Below are positions 1 through 8,462 of a DNA stretch of 64,000 nucleotides, one piece after another. The stretch covers positions 1,501,029 through 1,565,028 of the forward strand of contig OX638345.1 of the NCBI GenBank assembly GCA_951813535.1, given 5' to 3'. Numbering within the stretch: the first letter of the stretch is position 1; the number at the start of each line of letters is the position of its first letter. Made by a program: the position numbers and the translations under genes. This DNA is from an uncultured Dehalococcoidia bacterium (GTDB lineage: Bacteria; Chloroflexota; Dehalococcoidia; Lucifugimonadales; UBA3495). The notes under the pieces were generated by a model, which saw nothing but the letters and a program-made list of their open reading frames with translations, ran no database searches and was not told the origin of the DNA.

Positions 1-654
1 AGCTCGGTCGGCAAAGCCGCAGCGCGAATTATGGGATTGCGATTTCTCGACACCGGGATAATGTATCGCGCTGTAACGTGGTTGGCCCTGCGCCGGGGCA
101 TCGCCGCTACCGATGCCAGCAGGGTCTCTGAATTGGCTGCGAGTTGCCGAATGGCACTGGCGCAGGATGACAACAACGATGCGGTCATCACGGTTGATGG
201 TCAGCCACTGGGGATCGAATTGACGGCGGCAGACGTGGACAGGAACGTGTCGGCAGTCTCTGCGGTGCCCGCTGTTCGGGTCGAGTTGGTCAGGCAGCAA
301 AGAGACATCGCGAGTTCTGGCGGCATGGTCATGGCCGGTCGGGATATCGGGTCAGTAGTATTGCCCAATGCTGACGTCAAGCTCTACATCGATGCCGCGC
401 CGGAAGAGCGGGCTCGACGACGGCATGCGCAAATCCTCGTGGCGGATCCTGGTGTTCAATACGATCGAGTATTGGCCGATACGTTGCGGCGGGATCACAT
501 GGATATGGGACGCGCCGACTCGCCTCTGGTGGCCGCCGCCGATGCAGTGATAATCCGGACCGACGACATGGACTTTGAACAAACGGTGTCAGCTGTGGTT
601 TCGGCCATCCGGTCCGTCGTCTGCAACAACCGCCACGCTGGACAACACGGATAG
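1..654 (+). CDS. cmk: cytidylate kinase, 5' end outside window
   Basis: Cytidylate kinase phosphorylates CMP and dCMP in the cytosol. The reading frame is open at base 1, so the true start lies outside the window. The first visible residues, SSVGK, are the tail of the P-loop (family form GxxxSGKSSVGK). LDTGIMYRAV, AGRDIGSVV and the basic lid-type run APEERARRR follow, all typical of Cmk. About 217 residues remain of the usual 220-230, so only the first dozen or so are missing. The acyltransferase gene starts 5 bases after the stop, which suggests a shared transcript. Confidence 0.93.
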   Translation, partial: SSVGKAAARIMGLRFLDTGIMYRAVTWLALRRGIAATDASRVSELAASCRMALAQDDNNDAVITVDGQPLGIELTAADVDRNVSAVSAVPAVRVELVRQQRDIASSGGMVMAGRDIGSVVLPNADVKLYIDAAPEERARRRHAQILVADPGVQYDRVLADTLRRDHMDMGRADSPLVAAADAVIIRTDDMDFEQTVSAVVSAIRSVVCNNRHAGQHG

Positions 655-659
655 TCGCC

Positions 660-1352
660 ATGGCCTGGCTTTATCAACCGAGCAAGCGCTTCGGGAAAAT
701 CATGTGGGGGCTCACGGGCCGGCTGACCGTCACCGGCCAGGAAGCCATGCCTCCCTACGGCCCGCTATTGGTCGCCAGCAACCACCTTTCGCTGAACGAC
801 GCGGGCACGTTGGTGGTGGCGATGCCGCGTCAGATCATTTTCCTCGCCAAGAAGGAACTCTGGGAAAAACCCATCGGCCGGTTTTACTGCAATGCCGTGG
901 GTGCGGTGCCGTTGGACCGACAGCGTGGCGGCGGCGGAGCCCTGCGCTATGCGTTGGGCGCGCTGCAGGAGGACAAGGCGATCCTCATGTTTCCCGAGGG
1001 AGGCATCAGCCCCACGGGTCAATTGCAACGGGCAAAGACTGGGCTGGCGTGGTTGGCGCTGAAGACCCAAGCTCCGATTCTGCCGGTCGGTATCGCCGGC
1101 AGCGAAAAATTTTCGTCCTGGCATATGCCGGTGCCGCTGGCCACTTGGCAGGTCAATATCGGGACTCCGTTCACGCCGCCTCAAATCGAAGGCCCGATTA
1201 CCGACGCGCTGCTGACCTCGGTTACCGATATGGTAATGGAGCGGATAGCCGCCCTCTTGCCGGAATCGTATCGCGGCGTTTACGCAGACCGGCTTCGGCC
1301 TCGCGTGGGCGAGCTTGCACGTGACCGGCAGAGAACGGGCTGTGACGTATAA
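660..1352 (+). CDS. plsC: 1-acyl-sn-glycerol-3-phosphate acyltransferase (PlsC family)
   Basis: Lysophosphatidate acyltransferase of the PlsC/LPLAT family, which adds the second acyl chain during phospholipid synthesis at the inner face of the membrane. The 230-residue protein has the catalytic HX4D motif in NHLSLND (His42, Asp47), the block GAVPLDR near residue 81 and FPEGG at 111-115, where most relatives have FPEGT. It lies directly behind cmk, an arrangement also seen in other bacteria. The stop codon abuts the end of the convergent NYN gene with no spacer. The family is clear; acyl preference cannot be read from the sequence. Confidence 0.9.
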   Translation: MAWLYQPSKRFGKIMWGLTGRLTVTGQEAMPPYGPLLVASNHLSLNDAGTLVVAMPRQIIFLAKKELWEKPIGRFYCNAVGAVPLDRQRGGGGALRYALGALQEDKAILMFPEGGISPTGQLQRAKTGLAWLALKTQAPILPVGIAGSEKFSSWHMPVPLATWQVNIGTPFTPPQIEGPITDALLTSVTDMVMERIAALLPESYRGVYADRLRPRVGELARDRQRTGCDV

Positions 1353-2264
1353 CTAGCGGCGCGGTAATACTGCTGCGTCACGCTCCGGCGGGTGGTCGTA
1401 GTCCATCGACTCGTCGTCGAGGATTCGTTCCAATTCCGCGGCGCGCATATTGATGGTATCCATGATCGCGGGCGGGATACCGGCGTGCTCGTTGACGTAA
1501 TTGGTCAGGAGCTCCAACTCGTCAAACCCCTGGAAACAGTCGACTACGCCACGCAATGAAGACGAGAAATACTGTGTGTCGTGGCCCACGCCGCGACCCA
1601 CGGAGAAGTGGTACACGTACTTCAGGTTGTCTTTCAGAAACTTCACCACCGGGAAGAAATCGCTGTCGCCGGAAACCAGAATAGCCGCGTCAAAACTGTC
1701 CATCTTCGAGATCATGTCCACCGCGATGCCGATGTCTACCCCTTTTTCACCTACCTGGGTGCCCTGGAAATTTATGTTGCCGTCGTAATCGTACTCCAGC
1801 CGATACGGCCGAAACGGCTGCACAACATATTGGCCGACATACCTGAATTCCAGGAAGTTGGTGTTTTGCTGGATCTCTTCAAACACCGACTTGCGCAGTT
1901 GGTGAAACCGTCGGAATTCGTGCTCGTACCAATCCTGCGCTTTTTGGATAACCAGGTCGGTGGTGAGTTCCGGTATGCGCATGCCGTAGTCGTCGACAAT
2001 GCGTTGCGCACGCCACAGGTTGGGAGACCAGGGTGTGATGTTTTCAGCGTAGTACCAATACACCCTGGCTAATTGATGCTGCCAACCGGTGACATAATCG
2101 AATTTTGCCAGAGCATCCTGGAAGAATTCTTGCCACCGGAAGTGCTTCTCATCGAGACGGTATTCCGGGTTGTTGGGATGTGGGGGATCCGACCGAAAAT
2201 GGAAGTCTCTCAGGTTGTGGCGGAAGTTTTGTCCGTCCACAAAAATAACGGTTTTTAAAGCCAT
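1353..2264 (-). CDS. NYN-domain (LabA/DUF88-like) predicted RNase
   Basis: Predicted PIN-fold nuclease of the NYN family. The signature VIFVDGQNF at the N-terminus supplies the first acidic residue, VDIGIAVDMI the middle one and LVSGDSDFFPVV the third, giving the metal-binding acidic set expected for the fold. At about 303 residues it is longer than minimal LabA proteins. An earlier in-frame ATG exists at 2282, but the ATG at 2264 is preceded by AAGGAG (2272-2277) at 7 bases and is preferred. It stands alone on the minus strand, tail to tail with plsC. The RNA substrate is unknown. Confidence 0.8.
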   Translation of the reverse strand: MALKTVIFVDGQNFRHNLRDFHFRSDPPHPNNPEYRLDEKHFRWQEFFQDALAKFDYVTGWQHQLARVYWYYAENITPWSPNLWRAQRIVDDYGMRIPELTTDLVIQKAQDWYEHEFRRFHQLRKSVFEEIQQNTNFLEFRYVGQYVVQPFRPYRLEYDYDGNINFQGTQVGEKGVDIGIAVDMISKMDSFDAAILVSGDSDFFPVVKFLKDNLKYVYHFSVGRGVGHDTQYFSSSLRGVVDCFQGFDELELLTNYVNEHAGIPPAIMDTINMRAAELERILDDESMDYDHPPERDAAVLPRR

Positions 2265-2403
2265 TGCAGCACTCCTTGTCATTACAAGGCTATGACATAA
2301 AGGATTGGAATCGCGGCCGATGGCCGGGAGAATTTATGCGACGTCTGCGGCGAACGGGTTGAAAATGGTCTTCGCTGACACCGAATTCAGTGCGCCGGCC
2401 TGT

Positions 2404-3306
2404 TTAGTCAGCCGGCGCGGTGATGTCGATTTCGTATCTGCCCAGGAGTTCGTCCAACTGTCCCGCCGTGCGGTCGTCGGGTGGAACCAGTGGCAAGCGA
2501 GGGTCACCAACGTCAAAGCCGACTTGATTCAACCCATATTTGACCGGGATCGGATTGGAGACTATGAATAGTCCTTTGAACATGTCCAGCAGGCGCAGGT
2601 GCTCGGCTCCGGCTGTTTCGACGTCGCCTTCCAGAACCAGGCCCATCATCTGCTTGATTTGGGCGCCCACCAAGTGAGCGGCGACGCTGACCACACCGTA
2701 TCCGCCCATGGACATGATCGGGAACGTCTCGTCGTCGTTGCCGGACCACACGCGGAAATCGTCGGGCGTATCACGGATCACTTTCGCGATCTGCACTGGG
2801 TCGCTGCTGGCTTCCTTGATGCCGATTATGTTTTCGATTTGGGACAGCCGGACCGTGGTGTCGTTGGTCATGTTCAGGCTGGTCCGGCTGGGCACGTTGT
2901 ATAGCATGCCTGGAAGGGCGGTGCACTCCGCCAAAGCCCGAAAGTGCTGGAACAGACCTTCCTGGGGAGGTTTGTTGTAAGCCGGAACGGTTAGCAGGAG
3001 AGCATCCGCGCCAACCTGTTCCGCTTCCCGGCTGAGTTCGATGGAAGCGGCGGTGTTGTTGTCGCTGGTGCCGGCGATTACCGCGCCCCTGGAGCCGATC
3101 GCGTCTTTCACTTCACCGTAGAGGCGGGCCTTTTCCTCCATGGACAGCGCCGGACCTTCGCCCGTAGTTCCCGTTACTACCAGACCGTCGGAACCAGAGT
3201 CCAGCAGCGCGAGGGCGAGTCTCTTGGCTTGTTCGTAGTCAACCTGCCCGTCAGCGTCAAACGGCGTTACCATGGCGGTAATCAGCCGGCCGATTTCAGT
3301 CGGCAT
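2404..3306 (-). CDS. dapA: 4-hydroxy-tetrahydrodipicolinate synthase
   Basis: Condenses pyruvate with aspartate semialdehyde, the first committed step to diaminopimelate and lysine. Of 300 residues, the pyruvate-binding TGTTGE lies at 45-50, the catalytic Tyr in YNVPS at about 136, and the Schiff-base Lys in GIKEASSD at about 164, all where DapA needs them. The ATG at 3306 follows AGGAGG (3315-3320) at 8 bases; upstream in-frame ATGs lack this and would fall in the leader. It is the last gene of the minus-strand set dapB, asd, dapA, but a promoter of its own lies in the 139-base gap behind asd. Confidence 0.94.
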   Translation of the reverse strand: MPTEIGRLITAMVTPFDADGQVDYEQAKRLALALLDSGSDGLVVTGTTGEGPALSMEEKARLYGEVKDAIGSRGAVIAGTSDNNTAASIELSREAEQVGADALLLTVPAYNKPPQEGLFQHFRALAECTALPGMLYNVPSRTSLNMTNDTTVRLSQIENIIGIKEASSDPVQIAKVIRDTPDDFRVWSGNDDETFPIMSMGGYGVVSVAAHLVGAQIKQMMGLVLEGDVETAGAEHLRLLDMFKGLFIVSNPIPVKYGLNQVGFDVGDPRLPLVPPDDRTAGQLDELLGRYEIDITAPAD

Positions 3307-3337
3307 AATTGTTCCCTCCTCCGTTGCTATTGCTTGG

Positions 3338-3349
3338 CAGTGTACACTG
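3338..3349. promoter_or_regulatory. 12-bp perfect palindrome in dapA leader
   Basis: CAGTGTACACTG is a perfect palindrome between the predicted dapA promoter and the dapA ribosome site. With the inverted repeat inside the promoter it shares GTGT/ACAC half-sites, so it may be a second site for the same regulator. Function is inferred. Confidence 0.35.
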
Positions 3350-3391
3350 TGCCCATCATGTTTGATGGTAGGCGGATCGGATATTCCGCAC

Positions 3392-3419
3392 ATTATACAC
3401 ACCTAGTGTGCTATGGCAA
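3392..3419 (-). promoter_or_regulatory. dapA promoter with inverted repeat in the spacer
   Basis: Read on the minus strand, TTGCCA (3419-3414) and a perfect TATAAT (3397-3392) are separated by 16 bases, a good sigma-70-type promoter. The spacer contains the inverted repeat CACAC-TAG-GTGTG (3410-3398), placed where a bound protein would block RNA polymerase. This suggests that dapA is regulated apart from asd and dapB. Confidence 0.55.
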
Positions 3420-3445
3420 ATCTACTCTGTACATCTGGATATGCG

Positions 3446-4480
3446 TTAGTTTTTCTTACCGTGAATCGCTTCACGGGCCACGGCTTCTTCCGCAATTTGC
3501 AGGGCATTGAGAGCCGCTCCCTTGACCAGGTTGTCGGTAACTACCCACATGGCCAATCCGTTCGGGTGAGAGGCGTCTTGTCGTATCCGTCCCACGAAAA
3601 CGTCATCGGATCCTGCGGCGTCAACCGGCATGGGATAGATGGATGCACCCGGATCATCGAGGACCTTCACACCGGGCATCACGCTCAGCATCTCCCGAGC
3701 TTCGCCGGGTGAAACTGGCTCGTCGAACTCCAGGTGCACGGCGACGCAATGGGACACAAACACCGGCACGCGAACACAAGTCGCGGACACGGCAATTTCG
3801 GGAGCGTGCAGGATCTTGCGGCTCTCGTCAATCATCTTCTGTTCTTCGCGCGTGTATCCCGTTTCGTTGAAGCTGTCAATCTGGGGAATGACGTTGAACG
3901 CGATCTGCTGGGGCTGTGCCTCCGGTTCGGCGGGACCGCCGTGCATGACGGTACGTGTTTGGTCTCGCAGCTCGTTCATGGCGGCGCCGCCCGCGCCGGA
4001 GACGGACTGGTAGGTATCGGCTACGATGCGCCGGATGGGGCTCGCCTGGCGCAGTGGGTGCACGACCATAACCAGGGGTGTAGTGGAGCAATTGGGAATG
4101 GACACGAGGCCGTCGTGCCAGTCCAGGTCTGCTCCGTTCACTTCGGGCACTACCAAAGGCACGGCCGGGTCCATGCGGAATGCGCTGGAGTCGTCGATGA
4201 CCAGGGCGCCCGCATGTGCCGCCGACGGTCCGAATCTGCGGGAGTCTTCAGTGCGCGCGGAGATGAACGCGATGTCAACGTCGGCAAAGCTGTCATCTGT
4301 GGTTTCTTCCACGGTAAAGGTTTTGCCGTTGACGTCCAGCTTGCGACCTGCTGACCGCTTGGAAGCCAGGAGCTTCAGGTTATCGTGGTTCGGATAGCGC
4401 GCCTCGATCAGGCGCAGGGTTTCCTGCCCCACCGCGCCCGTGGCTCCTACGATTGCGAGTTTTCTGCCCTGAAGGTCCAT
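3446..4480 (-). CDS. asd: aspartate-semialdehyde dehydrogenase
   Basis: Reduces aspartyl phosphate to aspartate semialdehyde with NADPH, feeding the lysine, threonine and methionine branches. The 344-residue protein opens with the dinucleotide-binding loop GATGAVGQE and has the catalytic cysteine in SIPNCSTTP (Cys131) and a conserved His in FVSHCVAVHLE. Length and motif order are normal for the family. Its product is the DapA substrate, and it sits between dapB and dapA on the same strand. Spacing to dapB is 134 bases and the ribosome site is a weak AGGA, so it may be transcribed separately. Confidence 0.94.
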   Translation of the reverse strand: MDLQGRKLAIVGATGAVGQETLRLIEARYPNHDNLKLLASKRSAGRKLDVNGKTFTVEETTDDSFADVDIAFISARTEDSRRFGPSAAHAGALVIDDSSAFRMDPAVPLVVPEVNGADLDWHDGLVSIPNCSTTPLVMVVHPLRQASPIRRIVADTYQSVSGAGGAAMNELRDQTRTVMHGGPAEPEAQPQQIAFNVIPQIDSFNETGYTREEQKMIDESRKILHAPEIAVSATCVRVPVFVSHCVAVHLEFDEPVSPGEAREMLSVMPGVKVLDDPGASIYPMPVDAAGSDDVFVGRIRQDASHPNGLAMWVVTDNLVKGAALNALQIAEEAVAREAIHGKKN

Positions 4481-4614
4481 GTCGTTCCTATCGTGATTGG
4501 AGAGTGGAGTTGCGGATTGGCGTGGCGGTAATGTCCGCTCGAGTATTTCCGTTTAATCAGGGTACAACCAGCGGCATTTTCCGTCCATACGAACGTGAGC
4601 AACTCTTGACCAGA

Positions 4615-5424
4615 CTAAAGGCCAAGCACGGCTTCCAGGCCCACGGTCAGACCGGGTCTGTTTACGACCTCGCGGACGCAGCGCAGCACTCCCGGCATAT
4701 AGCAGTCTCTGCCCAGGGTGTCGTGCCGGATGCTGAGGGTTTGGCCAGCCGCGCCGAATATTACCTCGTGGTGGGCGCTCCGACCCGGCAGCCGCAGGCT
4801 GTGAATGCCCACGCCACCCACGTCGCCGCCACGAGTTTCCGGCAGGTGATGCACCGTGGTCTCGTTGCGCTGGAAGTCGCTGCCCCGCGAATCCCGAACG
4901 CCGCGCGCGATGGCCAGGGAGAAACCTGACGGCGCGTCAATCTTCATTTCGTGGTGGGCTTCCACCACGTCAACGTAATCGAAGAAGGCGGCCGCTTGCT
5001 CTGCGAGCTTCTTCAACACCACAGCGCCCAGGGCGAAGTTCGGGGCGACGATCACCCCGATGCCATGTTCGCGGCTCATGGTGTCCAAGATCTGCAGTTG
5101 GTCCGCGTTGAGTCCGCTGGCGCCGAGCACCATGTGGATGCCCCGGTTGGCGGCCAAAGGCGCCGCTTCCATGCACGCATCCGCGTGGGTGAATTCGACC
5201 ATCACCTGCGGCTCCGTGGCGTCCAGCAGGGAGGCCAGGTCGGTGGACAGAGGGACCTCGCCGGCGGGTGTCGTCAGAACGTCACCCCTGGGGGTATGGC
5301 AGGTAGCGCCGACCAGCGAGACATCGTCCGCAGCCGCCACAGCCCGCACGGTTTCCGCTCCCATTCTGCCCGTGGCGCCGTGCACGACCACCGAAATCAC
5401 GCCGTTGTTGGTTTGAACCGTCAT
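4615..5424 (-). CDS. dapB: 4-hydroxy-tetrahydrodipicolinate reductase
   Basis: NAD(P)H-dependent reductase acting directly after DapA in diaminopimelate synthesis. The 269 residues begin with the cofactor loop HGATGRMG; the substrate signature EAHHEMKIDAPSG at 155-167 gives the catalytic His pair (157-158) and Lys161. The residue after DAPSG is Phe168, whereas most DapB proteins have Thr there. The ATG at 5424 is preceded by GAGG at 8 bases. It is the first of the three lysine-pathway genes on this strand. Confidence 0.93.
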   Translation of the reverse strand: MTVQTNNGVISVVVHGATGRMGAETVRAVAAADDVSLVGATCHTPRGDVLTTPAGEVPLSTDLASLLDATEPQVMVEFTHADACMEAAPLAANRGIHMVLGASGLNADQLQILDTMSREHGIGVIVAPNFALGAVVLKKLAEQAAAFFDYVDVVEAHHEMKIDAPSGFSLAIARGVRDSRGSDFQRNETTVHHLPETRGGDVGGVGIHSLRLPGRSAHHEVIFGAAGQTLSIRHDTLGRDCYMPGVLRCVREVVNRPGLTVGLEAVLGL

Positions 5425-5735
5425 TTCTCTACCTCGCCGTCGATGGAGGGAATCTGGTCAGTGATCGTGTCGCAAATCGTTCGTTTGATTGAGGCTGAGG
5501 TTGAACGACCGACAATGCTTATGTATCGAAGGCTGGATGCCGCAGTGTAAGCCTAAATGTGACTGACACAATCAGCCAAGTATGGCGCTAGGGGTTCATT
5601 GCCGATTTGCCCGTTATATCCACGTACGAGGTGAACGTGTGTCACGGTTTGCGTGGCGTTCTACCGCGGCGCCAATTCCCGACAGGGTAGCGGCCAGTGG
5701 ACCCGGGTTGACACCAGTTGGTGGTTTTTCCTGCA
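5425..5735. other. non-coding gap upstream of dapB
   Basis: About 310 bases between dapB and the stop of the Abhydrolase_10 gene. No convincing gene on either strand. Minus-strand promoter-like words for dapB occur (TTGTGT and TACACT 16 bases apart, near 5571-5544) but are weak. No RNA structure was recognised. Confidence 0.4.
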
Positions 5736-7679
5736 CTACTCCTGGTCGTCCATCGCGCAGTCGTATCGTTCGAGGCACGAATTGACCACCAGGTCGATAT
5801 CTTCGGTGAGGAGGTACCCGTCGTCGGCCAATTTGGATGCGGCGCTCTTGACTTTGGCCGCGTAATCCTCCCGGTTGGCATATCTTCGCTCCAGGGACGG
5901 GCGCGGGTCGGAAGCGGCGTCGCGCTGGGCCTCGGTGGCCGGGAACCAATGAGTGGAACCCTGCATGGACATCAGCTGCTCGGGTGCGCCGGTATCAGGG
6001 TGCCGCAGGTTCCACCCGGTGTGCGTACCAACGGGAACCGTGAGGTCCGGCAACCGAATTCCGGCCAGGTCGTTGCCGTCGGCGTCCGCGGCCGGAACAA
6101 GATGCGGGTACTCGCGGCCCTCCTTGACTGGATAGGCGGCGATTCCACGTTGGGCATCGGGACCGACGTCGATTTCACGAATGCGCCATAGCCGATCCGG
6201 ATCCGGCAACTCCCGGTTCGGAACCGTCACCGAACCGGCAAGATACTCTGCGCCCATTATCGCCGTGCCGTCGTTCAGGCTCGGATGCATGCTGGGCGGC
6301 GGGTCGGTACCTTCGGAAACCCAACGGTCGAGGTTGAATAAGGCGGCGCGGAGCAACGGGATGTAGTCCACGCCGTTGTAGGGATGCATGCCCGTCGAAC
6401 CGTCGGGACCCTGTCCGACCATGAGTTCCGGTGCGCCGGGCAGATGCTGGGTTCCTGCGAACAGGTACCGACGGGTCTCTGGGGCCGGGTCCAGATCCAG
6501 CGTACCAGTGCTGTCGATATGGGTGAGCGCTGCGTCGCCGCGCCAGTATTCCGCCGCGGAGTCGGTATAGATGATCTTCGGGACGGCGTCGAGTTCCCGC
6601 AGTCGTCGGAGCAGACCGTCGGTGTGTTCGGTGATCGGGTCGGCAAGGGTGTTGTCCGCGAATGGGAACTGGTGGCCGAAACCGGGGTTGGATTGGCACG
6701 AGGGTTGGGCGAAACGGTGGTTGAACTCCCCCATTCGTCCACCTGCCACGTGCGGCAACAGGCCGTCGAACACCCGGCGGCCATTCTCGTCCAGGTTCAG
6801 ACCCAGGTAGAGCATGTGGCGGAGCAACCGTCCGCATTGTGAGACGCCGTGTCCGTAAACGCGCTCGTAACCGTTGTGCACCCCGTTGCCGTCTGAGGAG
6901 TCGCGCAACCAGGTGGCGGCCTCCCGAATGGCCAGCATCCCGCACCCGACCACCACCGGGTCAGCTGCAGTGTAGATAACGTAGTAGATCTTCCCCGGCT
7001 GGAACTCTGACTCCAGGGTAACGTGCTCAGGGTCCGGAAAGTGCCACTGGGAACGGGGTATAACCGTGTCGGGACCGTCCTCCCAGTCCCGCACCAGCAT
7101 CATCGTGTTGGGGTCGTCGAGGTCGGCGACCGGGTACGGCCGGTGTTCCCGGTTGGCCAGGAGGCGGGTGCGTTCCTTCAGGTTTGGGCGCATCTCCACG
7201 CAGGCCTGCCCAGTCACCGGGCGACCATCGATGCTGATCCCGGGAGCGGTGAGGCCGAGAAGCGCGTCGCTGCGGTAGACGTCCCATTGCCAGCCAATGG
7301 AAAGCACTGAGTAGCCGTGGCGGAGCAGGAAGCCGTCGCCTTCGGGGATGCCGTCAGAATCGATGGGAGGCGTCGGACCGCGATTGAAAAACGCGATGGT
7401 GCGGCGGCGGCCACGATTGACAACCTCAACGATCACTCGACCGTTGCCTTTTGATGCGTCGCGCGGCGCCACCAGGGTAAAGTCAGAGTCGAACCGGACG
7501 CAGCCGGATGCGTCCAGCGGAGCGTATTCCAGGTCAACGATGGGCGCATTGGAGGCGTTGTCAGGGTCCGCCGCAAATTCGAGCACGCCGTCGATGCGCT
7601 CGTAACCGCCGGTCAGGCCGAACGATGCGCCATCGGCGTACGGCTGGCGGCTTTTGATGTCAACAGAGACCACGGGCAT
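5736..7679 (-). CDS. alpha/beta-hydrolase domain protein (Abhydrolase_10 type)
   Basis: Large alpha/beta-hydrolase-fold protein of 647 residues with the features of the Abhydrolase_10 family, whose substrates are largely unknown. The nucleophile-elbow region reads GVSQCGRLLRHMLYLG and is followed by DGLLPHVAGGRMGEFNHRF, both diagnostic for the family. The N-terminal half (GGYERIDGVLEF and EVVNRGRR) is the beta-rich part normally found in it. No signal peptide is evident. The ATG at 7679 is preceded by GGAGG at 7 bases, better than the earlier in-frame ATG. It is a single gene on the minus strand, divergent from the NADH module; a catabolic esterase-like role is likely. Confidence 0.8.
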   Translation of the reverse strand: MPVVSVDIKSRQPYADGASFGLTGGYERIDGVLEFAADPDNASNAPIVDLEYAPLDASGCVRFDSDFTLVAPRDASKGNGRVIVEVVNRGRRRTIAFFNRGPTPPIDSDGIPEGDGFLLRHGYSVLSIGWQWDVYRSDALLGLTAPGISIDGRPVTGQACVEMRPNLKERTRLLANREHRPYPVADLDDPNTMMLVRDWEDGPDTVIPRSQWHFPDPEHVTLESEFQPGKIYYVIYTAADPVVVGCGMLAIREAATWLRDSSDGNGVHNGYERVYGHGVSQCGRLLRHMLYLGLNLDENGRRVFDGLLPHVAGGRMGEFNHRFAQPSCQSNPGFGHQFPFADNTLADPITEHTDGLLRRLRELDAVPKIIYTDSAAEYWRGDAALTHIDSTGTLDLDPAPETRRYLFAGTQHLPGAPELMVGQGPDGSTGMHPYNGVDYIPLLRAALFNLDRWVSEGTDPPPSMHPSLNDGTAIMGAEYLAGSVTVPNRELPDPDRLWRIREIDVGPDAQRGIAAYPVKEGREYPHLVPAADADGNDLAGIRLPDLTVPVGTHTGWNLRHPDTGAPEQLMSMQGSTHWFPATEAQRDAASDPRPSLERRYANREDYAAKVKSAASKLADDGYLLTEDIDLVVNSCLERYDCAMDDQE

Positions 7680-7916
7680 GGCAGTCCTCCGGTACACGGG
7701 TCGGGTGAAGGGATGTTAGCAACGCGCCGGCGGAGGGTCAAACCGGGCGAACCATTCGGAGCGCCGTACCTGTCGACCACGCGCCAAGTCTGATGCCGGA
7801 CCGGTCGTGTCGGCCATTGCTAGCGCAACGTATAGAAGACCTTTTGTCTAACTTCTGCATGTTCCAAATACACTGGCAAACCTACATGTTAATCAAACGT
7901 GTTGCAACGATTGTGC

Positions 7917-7925
7917 TGATATAAT
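7917..7925 (+). promoter_or_regulatory. extended -10 promoter of the fdsG-like gene
   Basis: TGA-TATAAT is a perfect -10 hexamer with the TGN extension; no good -35 lies 16-18 bases upstream, as is common for extended -10 promoters. Transcription would begin near 7932, which argues for translation from the ATG at 7950 and not from the one at 7932. Confidence 0.5.
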
Positions 7926-7949
7926 CCCGCAATGGTAGCCGGAGGAGAA

Positions 7950-8462
7950 ATGCGACGCCGACGGGGCCGCGGAGATGAGGTCGACCCGGCGAGCGACGGG
8001 ACCGCGGATGCCGAACGCCGAGAACGTCAATCCGGCTTGCGTCGGGCGCTGCGCGAACATTTCCCCGACCGCAACCGGGACAACCTTCTGCCCGTATTGC
8101 ACCACCTGCAGCACGAACACGGCTACCTGCCGGAGTGGGCATTGCAGGTGGTGGGCTGGCATCTGCGGGTGCCCGCCTCAGAGGTTTATGGCGCGGCCAC
8201 CTCCTACTCTGAACTGCTTCTCGATCCTCCAAAAAGTCGCACCATCGTCGTATGCACGGGTCTGGCCTGCTGGCAATCAGGCGGTGAGGATCTCCTGGCT
8301 GCGGCTCTGATACAGTCTGGCCCCGATGACGCGGCCAGCGTGACCACCACCGCGTGCGCGTTCATGTGCGGGTTGGCCCCGGCGGTTCGGGTCAACGGGC
8401 GTTGGCTGGGCCGTGCCGACGAGGGACGAATGACCGCCCATTTCGAGAGCGCCCCCGTATGA
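7950..8462 (+). CDS. NuoE/FdsG-like [2Fe-2S] subunit
   Basis: Thioredoxin-like [2Fe-2S] subunit of an NADH-linked oxidoreductase module, similar to NuoE of complex I and FdsG of NAD-dependent formate dehydrogenase. The four cluster cysteines are intact as CTGLAC and, about 35 residues later, CAFMC. The N-terminus is Arg-rich (MRRRRGRG) and longer than in most relatives. The ATG at 7950 follows GGAGGAG closely; the ATG at 7932 would sit almost on the transcription start. Its stop overlaps the next start as ATGA, so the two proteins are co-translated partners. Confidence 0.82.
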   Translation: MRRRRGRGDEVDPASDGTADAERRERQSGLRRALREHFPDRNRDNLLPVLHHLQHEHGYLPEWALQVVGWHLRVPASEVYGAATSYSELLLDPPKSRTIVVCTGLACWQSGGEDLLAAALIQSGPDDAASVTTTACAFMCGLAPAVRVNGRWLGRADEGRMTAHFESAPV

